Of a DNA stretch of 64,000 nucleotides, positions 29,618 to 37,820 are shown piece by piece. A program made the translations under genes and the position numbers. The stretch's first letter is position 1. Each line of letters starts with the position of its first letter. Origin of the DNA: a virus. The stretch covers positions 23,004 through 87,003 of the IMG/VR virus record IMGVR_UViG_3300041411_000085; one strand, written 5' to 3'. The notes beneath the pieces were generated by a model, which was not told where the DNA came from, did no database searches, and saw nothing but the letters and a program-made list of their open reading frames with translations.

Positions 29618-30277
29618 TTGGATTTAATAGATTTTAAATTTTTAGGATGTGGAGGTATTTATAAGATAACCAACACAATTAATAGCAAGTGTTATATAGG
29701 CCGAACCAAATGTTTTTATAGAAGGTGTTCTGAGTATAGAGGAGCCTACAGAAATAAAAACATAGGAAAAATCAATGAATATATGCTCAACTCTATGTTG
29801 AAGCATGGGATCGAATCTTTCACTTTTCGAATAATTGAGATGTGTGAGTATGAAGACATGTTTGAAAGAGAAAATTTTTGGATGGATTATTTTAATAGTC
29901 ATGACAAATCATTAGGATATAATCTCAGGAAAGATTCTTTGGGTGGTGGTATGGAAACACATCCGAGTACATCTAAGAAGATAACGGAACGACTTAAGAA
30001 AGAATGGTCTGAAGGTACAAGAGATGGTCATTCAGACAAGCTGAAAGCTTCTTGGGAATTCAGAGACAGAGATGCACAAGCCGATCTGATGTCAAAGAAC
30101 TTGACAAAGTGGAAGTATCTGGTATCTTTGGATGGGATCACTGAAGATCTGCTATATAAAGATTTAGCTGAGCTTGGTCTTAAGAACTGCGTCAGTACTT
30201 TCTTCCAAAAGAAGAGTGATGTTGTTCAGTTCAAAGGGTATACTATTGAGAGGATCAGATTGGATGATGTCGCATGA
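29618..30277 (+). CDS. GIY-YIG homing endonuclease inside the polymerase gene
   Basis: 219 aa from TTG 29618; its AAGGAG is the last codons of the polymerase N-part. GGIYKITNTINSKCYIGRTK (12-31) is the GIY-YIG core; the conserved Arg and Glu lie in YRRCSEYRG and MFERENFW. The C-terminal half carries NUMOD-like DNA-binding segments. Only about 5 bases before and none after it are non-coding, too little for a self-splicing intron, so it looks free-standing. It overlaps the polymerase C-part by 14 bases. Confidence 0.9.
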   Translation: MDLIDFKFLGCGGIYKITNTINSKCYIGRTKCFYRRCSEYRGAYRNKNIGKINEYMLNSMLKHGIESFTFRIIEMCEYEDMFERENFWMDYFNSHDKSLGYNLRKDSLGGGMETHPSTSKKITERLKKEWSEGTRDGHSDKLKASWEFRDRDAQADLMSKNLTKWKYLVSLDGITEDLLYKDLAELGLKNCVSTFFQKKSDVVQFKGYTIERIRLDDVA

Positions 30278-30761
30278 GGAAGAAGTTTCAGTAATTCAAA
30301 GCCTGATCAAAGACGGTAAGGTCAAGACTAAAGGTGCTTATGAAGTGATGCCTTTTGACAAGATTGGTTGGAATAAAAACCAATCAGCAATGGTTGTACC
30401 AATGGCTGCACTTTATCACCTTTTGGATATGGGTGATTACGAGGATTTTATTCGGTTACATAAAGATAAATATGACTTTCTTTTGAGGACAAAAGTCCCG
30501 AGAAGTAGTAAGCTGTTGCTCGTTACCCAAGATGGTGAAGAAATACAGCTTCAGAACATTTGTCGCTATTATCCCTCGAAAGAAGGTGGTAAACTGATTA
30601 AGGTGATGCCTCCATTGGTTGAAGGTGGTGAGTGGCGACGATTAGGTATTGACACCAGTTGGGATGTGAAACCATGTAACGACATCAAGGACTTTTCTTG
30701 GGATTTGGACTACAGATATTTTGTCCAAGAAGCAAAGGCTTTGATTGATTCTGTAAGCTGA
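30264..30761 (+). CDS. Family B DNA polymerase, C-terminal (thumb) part
   Basis: 165 aa. The segment DGKVKTKGAYEVMPF (19-33) is what normally follows the SYCAV strand of phage family B polymerases, and WNKNQSAMVV and LLRTKVPRSSKLLL match the thumb region. About 18 extra residues (MMSHEEEVSVIQSLIK) precede it, apparently acquired on splitting. ATG 30264 or 30267 is used, with GAGAGG about 10 bases upstream. With 27902-29614 it would make a polymerase of normal length. Confidence 0.88.
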   Translation: MMSHEEEVSVIQSLIKDGKVKTKGAYEVMPFDKIGWNKNQSAMVVPMAALYHLLDMGDYEDFIRLHKDKYDFLLRTKVPRSSKLLLVTQDGEEIQLQNICRYYPSKEGGKLIKVMPPLVEGGEWRRLGIDTSWDVKPCNDIKDFSWDLDYRYFVQEAKALIDSVS

Positions 30762-30844
30762 AAAGAAATTGAAAATACCGCTGTACAAACCCAGTAAATC
30801 ATGCGAGAATGGCAGTACAAATTAAATTGTAAAGGAGAGAAGAG

Positions 30845-31114
30845 ATGACAGTAGTAATTGATCGTGAATTGAATGGTGGCACTCAAGTAGTTCACCGCTT
30901 TGAGAATAACTTTGGCGCAAGTGTTGTACGCCATAATTTCTCTTATGGGGGTGAAGATGGTTTGTTTGAGTTGGCTGTACTGACCTTTGAAGGCGAAGCA
31001 AATGATTATGAGTTGACTTATAACACTGAAATTACTGATGATGTGCTTGGTCATTTGACTGAAACAGATGTAGCAGAATTGCTAACTAAAATTGAACAAC
31101 TGGAGAGTAAATAA
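30845..31114 (+). CDS. Hypothetical protein, 89 aa
   Basis: AAGGAGAG ribosome site. Beta-rich N-terminal part and an acidic helical C-terminus (LTETDVAELLTKIEQLESK). Function unknown. Confidence 0.7.
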   Translation: MTVVIDRELNGGTQVVHRFENNFGASVVRHNFSYGGEDGLFELAVLTFEGEANDYELTYNTEITDDVLGHLTETDVAELLTKIEQLESK

Positions 31115-31115
31115 C

Positions 31116-31280
31116 ATGTCTAACTTTACATATGCCGTGGTAGAAAAAGCAACTGGCCTGACCCTTGAAGCAACCACTACACGCGAAGAGGCGAGAGCCG
31201 TGAAACGTGAGTTTGAAACTTACAACTCTGGCAATCAATTTCAGATTGTACAGTTTGTTAAGTCTAAGGTAGTACGATGA
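31116..31280 (+). CDS. Hypothetical protein, 54 aa
   Basis: ATG 31116 has GGAGAG upstream (the frame is open to 31092 inside the previous gene). Compact beta-helix-beta pattern (FTYAVVEKATGLTLEATTTR). Function unknown. Confidence 0.65.
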   Translation: MSNFTYAVVEKATGLTLEATTTREEARAVKREFETYNSGNQFQIVQFVKSKVVR

Positions 31281-31483
31281 GCAAAGTAACTGTACGAGAT
31301 ATCCAAAAGATTGGTGAAGTCACAGCTACACTTGAGTACGAATTCTCCACCATTGAAGACTTCTTTAAATATGAAGATCGTAAAGTTCAGAATATTAAAG
31401 ATGCCATCAGCAGTATTTATGGTGAGAGTGAACAGTCTGCTGTAGTGGATATTAATGTGAAGAAGAAGGAGACGAAACATTGA
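31277..31483 (+). CDS. Hypothetical protein, 68 aa
   Basis: Four-base overlap with the previous gene. Beta-helix pattern ending in a lysine-rich tail (DINVKKKETKH). No family. Confidence 0.66.
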   Translation: MSKVTVRDIQKIGEVTATLEYEFSTIEDFFKYEDRKVQNIKDAISSIYGESEQSAVVDINVKKKETKH

Positions 31484-31659
31484 AATCTGAAGAAGAATTG
31501 AAAGCTATTTCTGAAGAGTGGCTAACCGGACTGATTGACACTTGGTTTTGGGAATATGGAGCTTGGGATGGCTTTGTAGAAGATGAAGAAATCACCGATG
31601 ATAAACTTGAATGGATTCAGAATAATATTCGATTCACACATCAAGCGAGTATTAAATAA
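31480..31659 (+). CDS. Hypothetical acidic protein with TTG start, 59 aa
   Basis: TTG 31480 overlaps the previous TGA (TTGA), with AAGGAG 9 bases before. Trp-rich and acidic (LIDTWFWEYGAWDGFVEDEE). Short and non-ATG, so easily missed. Confidence 0.6.
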   Translation: MKSEEELKAISEEWLTGLIDTWFWEYGAWDGFVEDEEITDDKLEWIQNNIRFTHQASIK

Positions 31660-31754
31660 AGAATTTACGGGAACGTAGATAATGATTCGTAAGAATCAAC
31701 CCCTCACAATAATGTGAACAAAACTTATACACAACTAAATAGAGAAAATTAAAT

Positions 31755-32438
31755 ATGACTAACAAAACTGAAGTGATCGTTCGTGACTTGCCTAAATCGG
31801 GTGGTCTTGAAACTGTAAATATCTATATCAAGAACGCCGTTGTATTTTATGCAGCAGTTCACGAAGCCAAGAAAAAATATCAGAGTGAATCGAAAGAGTT
31901 CAGCGCTCAAGTGTTTGTGGACGAGGAAGCTAAGGACCGTTTGCTGGATGAAGTAATGGTGAACAAGACCTTTGCCGAAGTTGGTGTAACGAAAACATCG
32001 AAACCGCCTCGGAAGATTAAATACATGACATCTGATCAAGCCGAAGAGGGTAAGGTTAACTATGACGTGGTTAAAGGTCTGTGGGGCTTCAACGTAGCAA
32101 AGCCTGAGTTCAGTAAGAAGAATAACCCGATGACTGTGAATGTTATCAATACCGAGGGTGAAGCTTTCACAGATAACATCGGCAACGGTAGTGTTGTTAA
32201 CTTGAAATTGTTTGGGTATCGGAATGTTGACAATCAAGTTGTAATTACTTTGGATACTGTTCAAGTTGTTGAACACATTCCGTTTGAAGGTCGTACAGCT
32301 TCGGATAGCGTTGATGACGATATTCTTGGTAGTTATAAAGTGAAGAAGGTTGAAGCTAAGGCTGCTGAAGAGGAAGCTCCAGCACCTACTCCGCAACCTG
32401 AACCAGAAGATGACCTCGGATCGGATTTGCCGTTCTAG
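31755..32438 (+). CDS. Single-stranded DNA-binding protein, T7 gp2.5-like
   Basis: 227 aa. Beta-rich core with GSVVNLKLFGYRNVDNQVVI (about 158-177) and a long acidic, proline-containing C-terminal tail that ends DDLGSDLPF, the aromatic-tipped acidic tail by which gp2.5 and SSB proteins bind their partners. Placement between polymerase and exonuclease supports a role in coating unwound DNA for the fork. A terminator follows. Confidence 0.85.
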   Translation: MTNKTEVIVRDLPKSGGLETVNIYIKNAVVFYAAVHEAKKKYQSESKEFSAQVFVDEEAKDRLLDEVMVNKTFAEVGVTKTSKPPRKIKYMTSDQAEEGKVNYDVVKGLWGFNVAKPEFSKKNNPMTVNVINTEGEAFTDNIGNGSVVNLKLFGYRNVDNQVVITLDTVQVVEHIPFEGRTASDSVDDDILGSYKVKKVEAKAAEEEAPAPTPQPEPEDDLGSDLPF

Positions 32439-32448
32439 GATAAATAAG

Positions 32449-32470
32449 GCTCAAGGATGAGCCATTTTCA
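32449..32470 (+). terminator. Terminator after the SSB gene
   Basis: GGCTC (32449-32453) / GAGCC (32460-32464), 6-base loop, tail ATTTTC. It may attenuate rather than stop transcription. Confidence 0.55.
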
Positions 32471-32483
32471 AACGAGAGTGTTA

Positions 32484-33059
32484 ATGAAAAAGAATAAACT
32501 TGTCTGTGGAGTTGGGGTTAATGATCTAGGCAGACCTGTGTATTGGAAAGAAAATGGAAAGTATGTTATCTGCCCAATATACCGAGTTTGGAAAAGTATG
32601 TTGGTCCGTTGTTATGATAAGAATTTCCACCATAAAGTCACATATGCTGAGTCCTATGTAGTACCTGAGTGGCTTCGGCTGAGTAATTTTGAAAAATGGA
32701 TGGAGCAGCAAGATTGGAAAGGTAAAGAATTGGACAAGGACATTCTTTTTCAGGGAAACAAGATTTACGGTCCCGAGACTTGTGTTTTTATTCCTCACGA
32801 CTTGAACGTATTCCTGATAGATAGTGCAGGCGCCCGTGGTGAATACCCTATTGGTGTTTCTTTTCATAAAAACAGTGGTCAATTGCAAGTAGATTGCGGT
32901 AATCCGTTTACACGTAAGAGAGAATATCTAGGTCTTTTTAAGGATGTACAAGAGGCACACTTAACATGGAAAGCAAAGAAACATCAACATGCACTAACTT
33001 ACGCAGAGCAACAAACAGATCCACGAATAGCTGAAGCGCTTCGCACACGCTATCTGTAA
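32484..33059 (+). CDS. HNH/AP2-type homing endonuclease
   Basis: 191 aa from ATG 32484 (GAGAG upstream; the earlier in-frame ATG 32457 lies in the terminator loop). VWKSMLVRCYDKNFHHK, LDKDILFQGNKIYGPETC and a C-terminal YPIGVSFHKNSGQL/LGLFKDVQEAH segment match the phage HNH family with an AP2-like DNA-binding end. Same family as the pseudogene at 36094. Inserted between SSB and downstream replication genes. Confidence 0.8.
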   Translation: MKKNKLVCGVGVNDLGRPVYWKENGKYVICPIYRVWKSMLVRCYDKNFHHKVTYAESYVVPEWLRLSNFEKWMEQQDWKGKELDKDILFQGNKIYGPETCVFIPHDLNVFLIDSAGARGEYPIGVSFHKNSGQLQVDCGNPFTRKREYLGLFKDVQEAHLTWKAKKHQHALTYAEQQTDPRIAEALRTRYL

Positions 33060-33078
33060 TTTAACTAGGAGAAACACT

Positions 33079-33213
33079 ATGACTGTAGAAATCGTCAACA
33101 CAGAAGCACAAACACTGAGCAAACTTTATGCAGCACTTGATTCAGCTATTGATAAAGGACAAGCTGACTTGATTAATGTACTGAGTTCTGCAATTCAACG
33201 ACTGACACGATAA
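33079..33213 (+). CDS. Microprotein, 44 aa
   Basis: AGGAGA 7 bases before the ATG. Single predicted helix pair (LSKLYAALDSAIDKGQADLI). Ends 10 bases before the next gene. Function unknown. Confidence 0.6.
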   Translation: MTVEIVNTEAQTLSKLYAALDSAIDKGQADLINVLSSAIQRLTR

Positions 33214-33223
33214 GGGGAATAAT

Positions 33224-33475
33224 ATGAAAGAGAAACAAGCGCTGTTTGATCGTAGCTATCAACTGGAACAAGAAATCCTCACTCTACAAGAGGATCTGAA
33301 AGAGTTGAAGTCAGAATTCACTTATGAAAAAGAATATAATACTGACGGTTTCCCAAAAGCTGATGTTGCAGATATTATGAAAGCAGCAAAAGCCAAAGTG
33401 AAACAAGATGACTTGAAAGCTAAGGCAGAAGAATTTAGTAAGCTGCAAGAGATTCAGGATTTGTATTCTAAGTAA
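33224..33475 (+). CDS. Coiled-coil protein, 83 aa
   Basis: GGGGAAT upstream. Long charged helix (SYQLEQEILTLQEDLKELKS) followed by a turn with GFPKADV and another basic helix. The layout recalls GapR/DUF2312-type DNA-binding coiled coils, but this is only a resemblance. A strong terminator follows. Confidence 0.65.
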   Translation: MKEKQALFDRSYQLEQEILTLQEDLKELKSEFTYEKEYNTDGFPKADVADIMKAAKAKVKQDDLKAKAEEFSKLQEIQDLYSK

Positions 33476-33484
33476 ATTGTTAAC

Positions 33485-33505
33485 AGGGGCGAAAGCCCCT
33501 TTCTT
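33485..33505 (+). terminator. Rho-independent terminator
   Basis: AGGGGC-GAAA-GCCCCT (33485-33500), stable tetraloop, tail TTCTT. Confidence 0.85.
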
Positions 33506-33520
33506 GTAAAGGAGAAAGGA

Positions 33521-34465
33521 ATGAGCCTCGTTGTGATTGATGGAGATTTGATCAGCTACAAAGCCTCGGCAGCAAGTGAAACACGAACTATCTTAGTTAC
33601 AAACAATTCAAGTAAAGCAAAGAAAGAGTTTGCTAATCGGACAGAGTTTAAAGCTTGGTTAAAAGAGTCTGAGAAGAACATTGAAGATTATTCAATTACA
33701 GATGTGCAAACTCCTGAGCCTTTAGAGAATTGTTTACACACTGTTAAAATGATTCTACAAGGTATTCACGAAGCATCGGGCTGTGATGAAATGAAAGTGG
33801 TGGTTCAGGGAGAGGGTAATTTCCGTGACAGCTTACTACTTCCGACTAAATATAAGTCTAACCGTACAGACACACAGAAACCTATTCATTTGTCCGAGGC
33901 AAGAGGCTATTTGTTGGGGAAATACAAGGCTGAAGAGGCGAATGGTTGGGAAACTGATGACGTACTAGCCCAATATGCTTACAAAGGTTTTACTACCAAA
34001 AAACGCATTGTACAAGCCACAATCGACAAAGACGCGAATCAGTGCGCCGGTTGGTTATTCAACTGGGATAAGATGCAGAAGCCTCAATTCATTTCAGGAT
34101 TAGGTAACTTCGATAAAGAGGGTAAAGGATTTGGTCGTAAGTTTCTCTACTATCAAATTGTTGTTGGTGATCCTTCTGACTGCTACAAACCTACAGAACT
34201 TGTAAAGGCTAAGTATGGTGCAGCGTCAGCATTCAAAGACTTTGGTGAACTTACCACTGACAAAGAATGTTGGGCTAAGATGAAAGAGCTTTATCAAACT
34301 TGGTATCCTGAAGAGTTTGTGTACACAGCTTGGAATGGTGAGGAAGTGAATGGTAGTTGGTTACAGATGATGCAACTTTACGCTGACTGTGCGCATATGA
34401 AACGGTTTGTTGGTGATAGACTGGATGTGAGTACAACACTTGATAAGATGGGGTTGATTGAATGA
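33521..34465 (+). CDS. 5'-3' exonuclease (flap-nuclease family)
   Basis: 314 aa. VIDGDLISY (5-13) gives the first metal-binding Asp; KYKSNRTD (about 113-120), WETDDVLA (about 145-152) and TIDKDANQ (about 167-174) supply the rest of the acidic cluster; GDPSDCYKP (about 218-226) is the H3TH DNA-binding loop. Similar to T7 gp6-type and RNase H-like phage enzymes that remove primers or resect ends. Four-base overlap with the HNH gene downstream. Confidence 0.88.
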   Translation: MSLVVIDGDLISYKASAASETRTILVTNNSSKAKKEFANRTEFKAWLKESEKNIEDYSITDVQTPEPLENCLHTVKMILQGIHEASGCDEMKVVVQGEGNFRDSLLLPTKYKSNRTDTQKPIHLSEARGYLLGKYKAEEANGWETDDVLAQYAYKGFTTKKRIVQATIDKDANQCAGWLFNWDKMQKPQFISGLGNFDKEGKGFGRKFLYYQIVVGDPSDCYKPTELVKAKYGAASAFKDFGELTTDKECWAKMKELYQTWYPEEFVYTAWNGEEVNGSWLQMMQLYADCAHMKRFVGDRLDVSTTLDKMGLIE

Positions 34466-35046
34466 CTGTCCCATCACAAGCAGACATTGCTAAACGTAAG
34501 GCTAACCTTGAAAAGTTCTTAAAAGAAATTGATCCCTTGACAGGTAAAGCAATTGAGTCTAAGATGGTAGGTGTAGTTCGTTCTGCAATTCGTAAGAGTT
34601 GGATGAGAAGTCCTACTAAGTTAGCTTTCCTCTATATGAATACCGTCCCAGACATGGACGACACAACACGCACTAAATGGAAGATTCAGTGTCAATGCTG
34701 TAAGAAATGGTTTAAGATAGATCAGGTAGAATGTGACCATATATCCGGCCACAATACATTCACTAAGTCTTCTGACTTCCAATCTTACTTTGATAGTATC
34801 TTGATGGTTGGGTTTGATGGATTGCAAATCCTGTGTTCTGCTGATTGCCATCCGTGCAAAACCCTTTCTGAGAAGTTGGGTATTACCTTTGACGAAGCTG
34901 TTGTGGAACGTGAAGTGATTAAGATTTGTAAACTAAAAGCTGCACAGATTGATAAATGGCTTAGTGATCGAGGAGTTAAGGTTGCTAAAAATCCACAGGC
35001 ACGAAGGGATGCTGTAAGGGAGGCATTGAAGAATGAGCACAAATGA
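34462..35046 (+). CDS. HNH nuclease, possible structure-specific endonuclease
   Basis: 194 aa. Zinc-framed HNH: CQCCKKWF (about 74-81), ECDHISGHN (about 89-97), LCSADCHPCK (about 125-134), as in endonuclease-VII-like proteins. Its place right after the exonuclease is where T7-like phages keep a junction resolvase, so this may resolve branched DNA. A homing role is less likely because it has no DNA-recognition repeats. Confidence 0.75.
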   Translation: MTVPSQADIAKRKANLEKFLKEIDPLTGKAIESKMVGVVRSAIRKSWMRSPTKLAFLYMNTVPDMDDTTRTKWKIQCQCCKKWFKIDQVECDHISGHNTFTKSSDFQSYFDSILMVGFDGLQILCSADCHPCKTLSEKLGITFDEAVVEREVIKICKLKAAQIDKWLSDRGVKVAKNPQARRDAVREALKNEHK

Positions 35047-35365
35047 ATACCTAGACAAACTAACCCTTGACCAACTACGTTATGCTCGTGATGAAGCTGA
35101 TCGTCGGGTAAAGAAAGCTGAGCAAGGTCCGAAGAAGATTGTTTGGGTTGTCACTAACGGGATGTGTAATGTTAGCTGGCACCGTGAAGAAGATTATCAG
35201 AAGGCCATCCAATCTTACGTGAACGTTATGCAACGTGAAGGAGTTGTAGAAACTTTCACAGACATGATTGAAGATCGTTCCAGTGTGTATGACTTCAAAC
35301 AGTGGCTTCCTGAGATTACTGCTTACTATCAAAATGAAACTGAGTACGAGGAGTGGTTTAAATGA
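35033..35365 (+). CDS. Hypothetical protein, 110 aa
   Basis: Starts inside the previous gene. N-terminal helix (LTLDQLRYARDEADRRVKKA), then a beta/helix domain with WHREEDYQKAIQ. Function unknown. Confidence 0.68.
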   Translation: MSTNEYLDKLTLDQLRYARDEADRRVKKAEQGPKKIVWVVTNGMCNVSWHREEDYQKAIQSYVNVMQREGVVETFTDMIEDRSSVYDFKQWLPEITAYYQNETEYEEWFK

Positions 35366-35553
35366 CCGATAAAACTAAGATGTCCAACCTTGAATCCTAT
35401 CAGGAACTAACTATTCAAATTTCTACTCTTAATCTTAAGCTTGATAAAATTCTAAGTTTGCTAAATAAACCAAACGAAGTTGTAAACATTATTGGTGTTA
35501 CTGTCACAGGTAATCTGTCAATTGACGAAGAATTCTTGGAGAACTTCAAATGA
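35362..35553 (+). CDS. Hypothetical protein, 63 aa
   Basis: ATGA overlap upstream. Helical heptad-like region (IQISTLNLKLDKILSLLNK), then a short strand. No family. Confidence 0.62.
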   Translation: MTDKTKMSNLESYQELTIQISTLNLKLDKILSLLNKPNEVVNIIGVTVTGNLSIDEEFLENFK

Positions 35554-35642
35554 TTAAAGACTATTGGACAGCAATCTTCTGGTGTGAGTTTGTTCAGTTT
35601 AGTGTTTATTTCAATGTGTGGTGCTCAGTCTTGGGGGTTTAG
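35550..35642 (+). CDS. Aromatic microprotein, 30 aa
   Basis: ATGA overlap with the gene before it, and its end carries the GGGGG used by the next gene. Hydrophobic and aromatic (YWTAIFWCEFVQFSVYFNVW), so probably membrane-inserted. Very short; could be only a coupling leader. Confidence 0.45.
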   Translation: MIKDYWTAIFWCEFVQFSVYFNVWCSVLGV

Positions 35643-35644
35643 AT

Positions 35645-35875
35645 ATGACTACTAGTAAATTTAAGATTAAAGTTTATATAGATAACGGTCTTATCTACAG
35701 TTATGATGTAGACTCTCAGGAATCTGCACGGGAGCATTCAGCGGCTATTGTGCAGTCAGGTTATCGACATGTTGGGGTTGGTAGCTTTACACACTTTCCT
35801 CCACACAGGCTTCTCAAAGTAAAAGTTGTAGGAGATATTACAACCAACTTTCCAGACACCGTCGAAGGTACTTGA
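35645..35875 (+). CDS. Hypothetical protein, 76 aa
   Basis: ATG 35645 with GGGGG upstream; the longer frame from 35618 overlaps the microprotein. Ferredoxin-like pattern (KFKIKVYIDNGLIYSYDVDS, then LLKVKVVGD). Function unknown. Confidence 0.65.
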   Translation: MTTSKFKIKVYIDNGLIYSYDVDSQESAREHSAAIVQSGYRHVGVGSFTHFPPHRLLKVKVVGDITTNFPDTVEGT

Positions 35876-35876
35876 T

Positions 35877-36101
35877 ATGGGAAGTGTTATAGATATGTTT
35901 CCGAAGAAGCCTATTAGCGAAAGTATTACTGTGAAAGTTGATGTGCTGGAATACTGGCGAATTAGGAATGAATTGATTTCTGATGAATTCTCGCTTTATA
36001 ATGCTTACCAGAAACAAGAGATACTCGACACGGTGCTCAATATGAATTACGAATTATATGAGCTTGTAGTTAAGTTAAAGGAAAGACTTAGGGATGAATA
36101 G
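35877..36101 (+). CDS. Hypothetical protein, 74 aa
   Basis: Small helical protein (VDVLEYWRIRNELISDEFSL). One base after the previous stop; 8-base overlap with the HNH pseudogene. Confidence 0.65.
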   Translation: MGSVIDMFPKKPISESITVKVDVLEYWRIRNELISDEFSLYNAYQKQEILDTVLNMNYELYELVVKLKERLRDE

Positions 36102-36877
36102 GTATAATAAAGCAACAGTTGTGGCAAAACATAGGGAGGAGAATATAGGTAAGATATTTGAAACGGTAAATTTCGGCCCTTTGATCATAGTAGGGTATGA
36201 AGGCGCATATCATGTGAGTGTCGAATTCCTCAATACTGGAACTTTGGTAACTGGTGCCCAAATGGCCCATATTAAGAGGGGTTTGGTAAGAGATGATAAT
36301 TTACCAATACTCTACGAGAAATGCTTTTTGGGCACTGGTAAATACAAATCAAAACGTGACGGAAAGGACGCAATAGAATACACTGTGTGGAAACAGATAC
36401 TAGAGAGGTGTTTCTTTTTATAATTATCATTGAAACACCCTACCTATCAGGACTGCATATTGAATGATCACTGGAGAAATTTTCAGAATTTTGCAGAGTG
36501 GTATTGGACTCAGAAGGGGTCTGGAAACAAAGTTTGGCACATAGATAAAGATTTACTTAGAAAAGGCAACAAAGAATATGGACCAGATACATGCTGCTTG
36601 ATACCACCGGATTTAAATAAGGCACTTAAGTTAAGTAAAACCAGTACTAAAAGTACCCCGGTAGGAACTCATCAAAGGCCTAATGGTGTGTTTGTTGTGG
36701 GAGTTGTTGGAGATTCTTCTAAATATGTTGTAGGCATTAAATGCATCAAAGGCATTTAATGCCTACAAGCTTGCGAAAGAAAACCACCTAAAATCTTTAG
36801 CTGAGAAGTATAAAGAAGTCATAGAAGTAAAAGTTTATGAAGCGGTTTACAACTTTAAAATAGAAATTACAGACTAA
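36094..36877 (+). pseudogene. Degenerate HNH/AP2-type homing endonuclease
   Basis: Full-length family features are present in pieces: N-terminal GKIFETVNFGPLIIVGYEG, then VWKQILERCFFL interrupted by TAA at 36421, then HPTYQDCILNDHW and IDKDLLRKGNKEYGPDTCCL in the same frame, and finally SKAFNAYKLAKENHLKSLAE in the +1 frame, ending at 36877. The span is one base more than a multiple of three. The frame change sits in a 15-bp perfect inverted repeat (36730-36744 / 36752-36766). Two lesions make it a pseudogene, though suppression cannot be excluded. Confidence 0.82.
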
Positions 36878-36890
36878 TTGGAGAAAGAAA

Positions 36891-37664
36891 TTGAGTTCAC
36901 GTATTCTAGTAATTCCAGATGCACAAGTAAAAGATGGTGTAGACATTGAACACCTCAAGTGGTGTGGTGAATATCTTGTAGAAAAGAAACCGGACACTGT
37001 TGTTTGTTTGGGAGATTTCTGGGATTTTGAGAGTCTTTCCTTCTACGACAAGGGTACACTTTCTTTTGAAGGTCGTCGTCTTAAGAAAGATATCGATGTT
37101 GGTAAAGAAGCAATGGAGTTGATGCTTAAGCCTCTGAAAGATTTGCAAGAACGACAACGAGCAAATAAGAAGAAGGTTTATGAGCCGCGTCTTGTTTTCA
37201 CTCTTGGTAATCACTGTGAACGCTTGATGCGTATTCCTAAAAGCTCCCCTGAATTCTCTGGCTTTATTGGTTACGAACTGCTAGACTTGGAGCGTCATGG
37301 ATGGGAAGTTTATGACTTTCTTCTCCCGGTGGAAATTGAAGGTATTTACTTTGTACACTTCTTGGCTAACCCAATGACTGGTAAGCCTTATGGTGGTACA
37401 GCAACAAGTATGCTGAAGAACGTAGGTAAGAGTTTTGTTCAAGGTCATAAACAAACTCTAGATATCGCTGTACGCCCTACAATTGATGGTAAGATGCAGA
37501 TCGGCATTATTGCTGGGGCGTTCTATCAACACGAAGAAGCCTATAAGGGTTATACCGGAAACAACCATTGGCGTGGCATGGTTATGCTAAATAATGCTAA
37601 GGATGGTTATGCTGACCCTTGCTTTATTTCCATTGATTACTTGAAGAAGAAATACGGAGAATAA
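36891..37664 (+). CDS. Calcineurin-like metallophosphoesterase
   Basis: 257 aa from TTG 36891, with GGAGAAAG upstream. Metal-ligand motifs in order: PDAQ (9-12), GDFWD (about 41-45), GNHCER (about 103-108), and GHKQT (about 184-188). The second motif normally reads GDxxD and the third GNH(E/D), so the active site is complete. Possibly a nuclease or nucleotide/phosphoprotein phosphatase. Part of the replication/nucleotide block. Confidence 0.82.
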   Translation: MSSRILVIPDAQVKDGVDIEHLKWCGEYLVEKKPDTVVCLGDFWDFESLSFYDKGTLSFEGRRLKKDIDVGKEAMELMLKPLKDLQERQRANKKKVYEPRLVFTLGNHCERLMRIPKSSPEFSGFIGYELLDLERHGWEVYDFLLPVEIEGIYFVHFLANPMTGKPYGGTATSMLKNVGKSFVQGHKQTLDIAVRPTIDGKMQIGIIAGAFYQHEEAYKGYTGNNHWRGMVMLNNAKDGYADPCFISIDYLKKKYGE

Positions 37665-37820
37665 GTGGAAGACTACAAACTAAAGAACACTGTCAATCGC
37701 TTGGAGAATTCGGTTGACAGCTTGACTAAAGAAATCTATAATCTTAAGCAGCAACAGAAAGATATGCTTGATCAGATTAGACGCCTGAAGGAGATGAATA
37801 ATGACGGTAGCGGAAAGTGA
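37665..37820 (+). CDS. Coiled-coil microprotein, 51 aa
   Basis: GTG directly follows the previous TAA, with GGAG 5 bases upstream. Continuous charged helix (NRLENSVDSLTKEIYNLKQQ). Overlaps the next gene by 20 bases. Function unknown. Confidence 0.58.
   Translation: MEDYKLKNTVNRLENSVDSLTKEIYNLKQQQKDMLDQIRRLKEMNNDGSGK

Noticed and set aside
29611-30320. Group I intron inside the polymerase gene
   Set aside because: Almost the whole insert is the endonuclease frame; there is no room for a catalytic core.
31725-31733. DnaA-box-like TTATACACA upstream of the SSB gene
   Set aside because: About two such 9-mers are expected by chance in 64 kb, and no cluster was seen.
31749-32396. 215-codon leftward frame opposite the SSB gene
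   Set aside because: Antisense shadow of a well-supported gene; Phe/Asn-rich as expected for complement frames.
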